A stretch of DNA of 54,949 bases from CAZXEJ01 sp964639895 (lineage in GTDB: Bacteria > Desulfobacterota_D > UBA1144 > Nemesobacterales > JADFKM01). Location: assembly GCA_964639895.1 (NCBI GenBank), contig CAZXEJ010000011.1:1-54949 (forward strand), written 5' to 3'. Positions 53,533 through 54,949 of the stretch are shown piece after piece. Position numbers and translations under genes: made by a program. The first letter of the stretch is position 1, and every line of letters begins with the position of its first letter. The notes under the pieces were generated by a model. The model was given only the letters and a program-made list of their open reading frames with translations, made no database searches and had not been told where the DNA came from.

Positions 53533-54444
53533 TCAAGGAAGCGCGGTCGAAGCAAGCGCTGCAGCGCCCAGCACTACGGCTTCAGATCCAAGGGTGCTCT
53601 TTACTATCTCGACGCTAGAGAAAGAGCTGTGCATGAGCAAATCCCTCGTTCTCTCCCTTACATCTTCTACTAGGCCGTCTATCCCCTCGATCACCCCTCC
53701 GCCGAGGATGACCAACCTGGGATTGAAGACATGTACGACCGTCGCTACCCCGGCTGCCAGATGCTTGGCCACCTTGCACACTATGGAGAGCGCCCACGGC
53801 TCGCCTGCCCTAGCGGCACGGGCCACCTGCGGGGGTGTGGCGACGGTTGCGTCGGGTGCAACCCTGCGGGCCTCCCTCTCAATCGCCCACCCGCTGCAGT
53901 AGGCCTCGAGACAGCCGCGTCCCCCGCACGAGCACTCACTTCCGCCCGCGGCAACCACGATGTGTCCCAGTTCGGCGGCAGAGTTGGCGGGCCCTCTCAG
54001 CAGACGTCCGTCCGTCACCACCCCACCCCCTACGCCTGTGCCAACGTAGATGCAGACGAAGTCATCGACACCCCGGGCCACCCCATACGCCCTTTCGCCC
54101 CAGCAGGCGGTGTTGACGTCATTCTCGACAAGTGCCGCCATTCGAAGCACATCACGAGCCAGGCTTGCCAGATCGACGTCTCTCCAGCCCAGGTTCGGCG
54201 CCGTAAGCAGTCGGCCTCCGGTGCCGACGAGTCCGGCCACCCCGATGCCCGCCGCTTGCGCCTCCAGACCCCCGGAGGCTGCGAGCCTCCGGTATTCGGC
54301 AGCTGCCCGATCGAGCAGCTCTCGAGGCCCCACCCCCTTCGGTGTGGGAAAGACGCTGTCTGAGACGACGCCCCTCTCATCCTCGACCACAGCCACCCGT
54401 GTCTTTGTGGCGCCTATATCGATTCCCACCGCTCTCTTAGCCAT
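53533..54444 (-). CDS. ROK-family sugar kinase (glucokinase-like)
   Basis: The 303-residue protein is a ROK kinase, probably phosphorylating glucose or an N-acetyl sugar with ATP. It begins MAKRAVGIDIGATKTR, with the phosphate-1 motif. Then come the catalytic Asp in LVENDVNTA near 102, YVGTGVGGGVV, and the zinc motif GHIVVAAGGSECSCGGRGCLEAY near 147-170 with CxCxxxxC. The ribosome binding site is weak (AAGGGG 13 bases upstream). The frame extends upstream into the divergent region but the start above matches the family. A glucokinase name is reasonable but not proven. Confidence 0.92.
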   Translation of the reverse strand: MAKRAVGIDIGATKTRVAVVEDERGVVSDSVFPTPKGVGPRELLDRAAAEYRRLAASGGLEAQAAGIGVAGLVGTGGRLLTAPNLGWRDVDLASLARDVLRMAALVENDVNTACWGERAYGVARGVDDFVCIYVGTGVGGGVVTDGRLLRGPANSAAELGHIVVAAGGSECSCGGRGCLEAYCSGWAIEREARRVAPDATVATPPQVARAARAGEPWALSIVCKVAKHLAAGVATVVHVFNPRLVILGGGVIEGIDGLVEDVRERTRDLLMHSSFSSVEIVKSTLGSEAVVLGAAALASTALP

Positions 54445-54604
54445 CTTTGACAGAAGCCGCCCCTTGTGGTTAGAGTAACAGTAATGGTGCGGCCTGCGCA
54501 CTAGCACTATAAACCATAGAAGCCGCCGCTCAAACACCCCGGGGGCGGACTGTAGGAACTCAGCGGCCGCCCCAGCTAACTCACCGCCCGGGAACAAAGG
54601 AACC

Positions 54605-54949
54605 ATGGGTACACTGGAGGGAAAAGTGGCCGTCGTCACCGGTGCCACCGGCGCCTTGGGTATGGCGGTGGCCGAGGAGATGCTCCGTCAAGGGGCCTGC
54701 GTCGTGGGCACCTACCTCAACGAGGACAAGCTCAAGAACGTAATGCCCCTGCTAAAGGGCAACAAGGACAGGTTCATGTTATTGCAAGCCAACGTCACCA
54801 AAGAGAAGCAGGCCGAGAAGGTGGTTACCAAGACGATACGCAGCTACGGCGGCCTGCACGTGCTTGCCAACATCGTGGGAGGGTTCACACACGCCCCCAT
54901 CATCGATACCGATCTGAAAACCCTGGACCGCATGATGGAGATCAACTTC
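54605..54949 (+). CDS. SDR-family oxidoreductase, N-terminal part (cut by window edge)
   Basis: The first 115 codons of a short-chain dehydrogenase are present. The NAD(P) motif is TGATGALG near 12-19; the position of the usual NNAG motif reads NIVGG, as in a subset of SDRs. AAAGGA precedes the ATG. The catalytic residues lie beyond the edge. It is divergent from the ROK kinase gene, so the two may share regulation. Confidence 0.85.
   Translation, partial: MGTLEGKVAVVTGATGALGMAVAEEMLRQGACVVGTYLNEDKLKNVMPLLKGNKDRFMLLQANVTKEKQAEKVVTKTIRSYGGLHVLANIVGGFTHAPIIDTDLKTLDRMMEINF

Overview
The window is about 55 kb of a GC-rich bacterial chromosome carrying almost only housekeeping genes on both strands. 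I support 42 protein-coding loci: 40 apparently intact, one broken by a frameshift, and one cut by the right edge. I found no rRNA, tRNA, CRISPR array, prophage or complete insertion sequence. The closest organisational match I recognise is the deltaproteobacterial (Desulfobacterota-type) order ftsH-folP-cdaA-cdaR-glmM-pdxJ-acpS. glyA-nrdR, a lutABC set, a PdxA/PdxJ vitamin B6 route and a TatD-radical SAM fusion agree with that. An uncultured Desulfobacterota-like or related Gram-negative lineage is therefore likely, but the phylum is an inference from gene order.

Layout. 1-3.8 kb: a G-rich spacer, then ahcY and metK (methyl cycle). 3.8-7.5 kb: rsmB, rpe, an unrecognised protein and a DnaC/IstB-like helicase-loader ATPase. 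8.3-11.3 kb: an HDAC-family deacetylase and folC, divergent from a Fur-family regulator. 12.1-19.5 kb, minus strand: acpS, pdxJ, glmM, cdaR, cdaA and folP as one tightly overlapping unit, with ftsH upstream. 19.6-24.8 kb: cysK, a small protein, PBP1A and a ComEA-like helix-hairpin-helix protein. 24.9-28.7 kb: two SDR reductases, an FmdB-type zinc ribbon and a PIG-V-like membrane glycosyltransferase. 29-32.4 kb: lutC, lutB, lutA and a small unknown. 33.6-38.3 kb: a frameshifted NCS2 permease and ileS. 39.7-45.5 kb: a HIT protein, nicotinamidase, rarA, sirtuin and pdxA. 45.8-54.9 kb: the TatD-radical SAM fusion, nrdR, glyA, a HAD hydrolase, uvrA, a ROK kinase and the start of a third SDR.

Functional themes are the methyl cycle (metK, ahcY), folate (folP, folC, glyA), PLP (pdxJ, pdxA), cell wall and c-di-AMP signalling (glmM, cdaA, cdaR, PBP1A), DNA maintenance (uvrA, rarA, TatD domain, nrdR, helicase loader), lactate oxidation (lutABC), and two unrelated NAD- or zinc-dependent lysine deacetylases.

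Two things stand out. First, coding density is only about 78 percent by my count: spacers of 0.3-1.4 kb keep the high GC content but contain no gene I recognise. Second, several conserved proteins carry substitutions at usually invariant sites: DGG for DGA in the diadenylate cyclase, CxxT twice for CxxC in the sirtuin, and loss of three of four zinc cysteines in IleS. I see no clearly new multi-gene system. The best candidates for novelty are the helicase-loader pair at 6.0-7.5 kb, the TatD-radical SAM fusion, and the hairpin-like repeats in the spacers.
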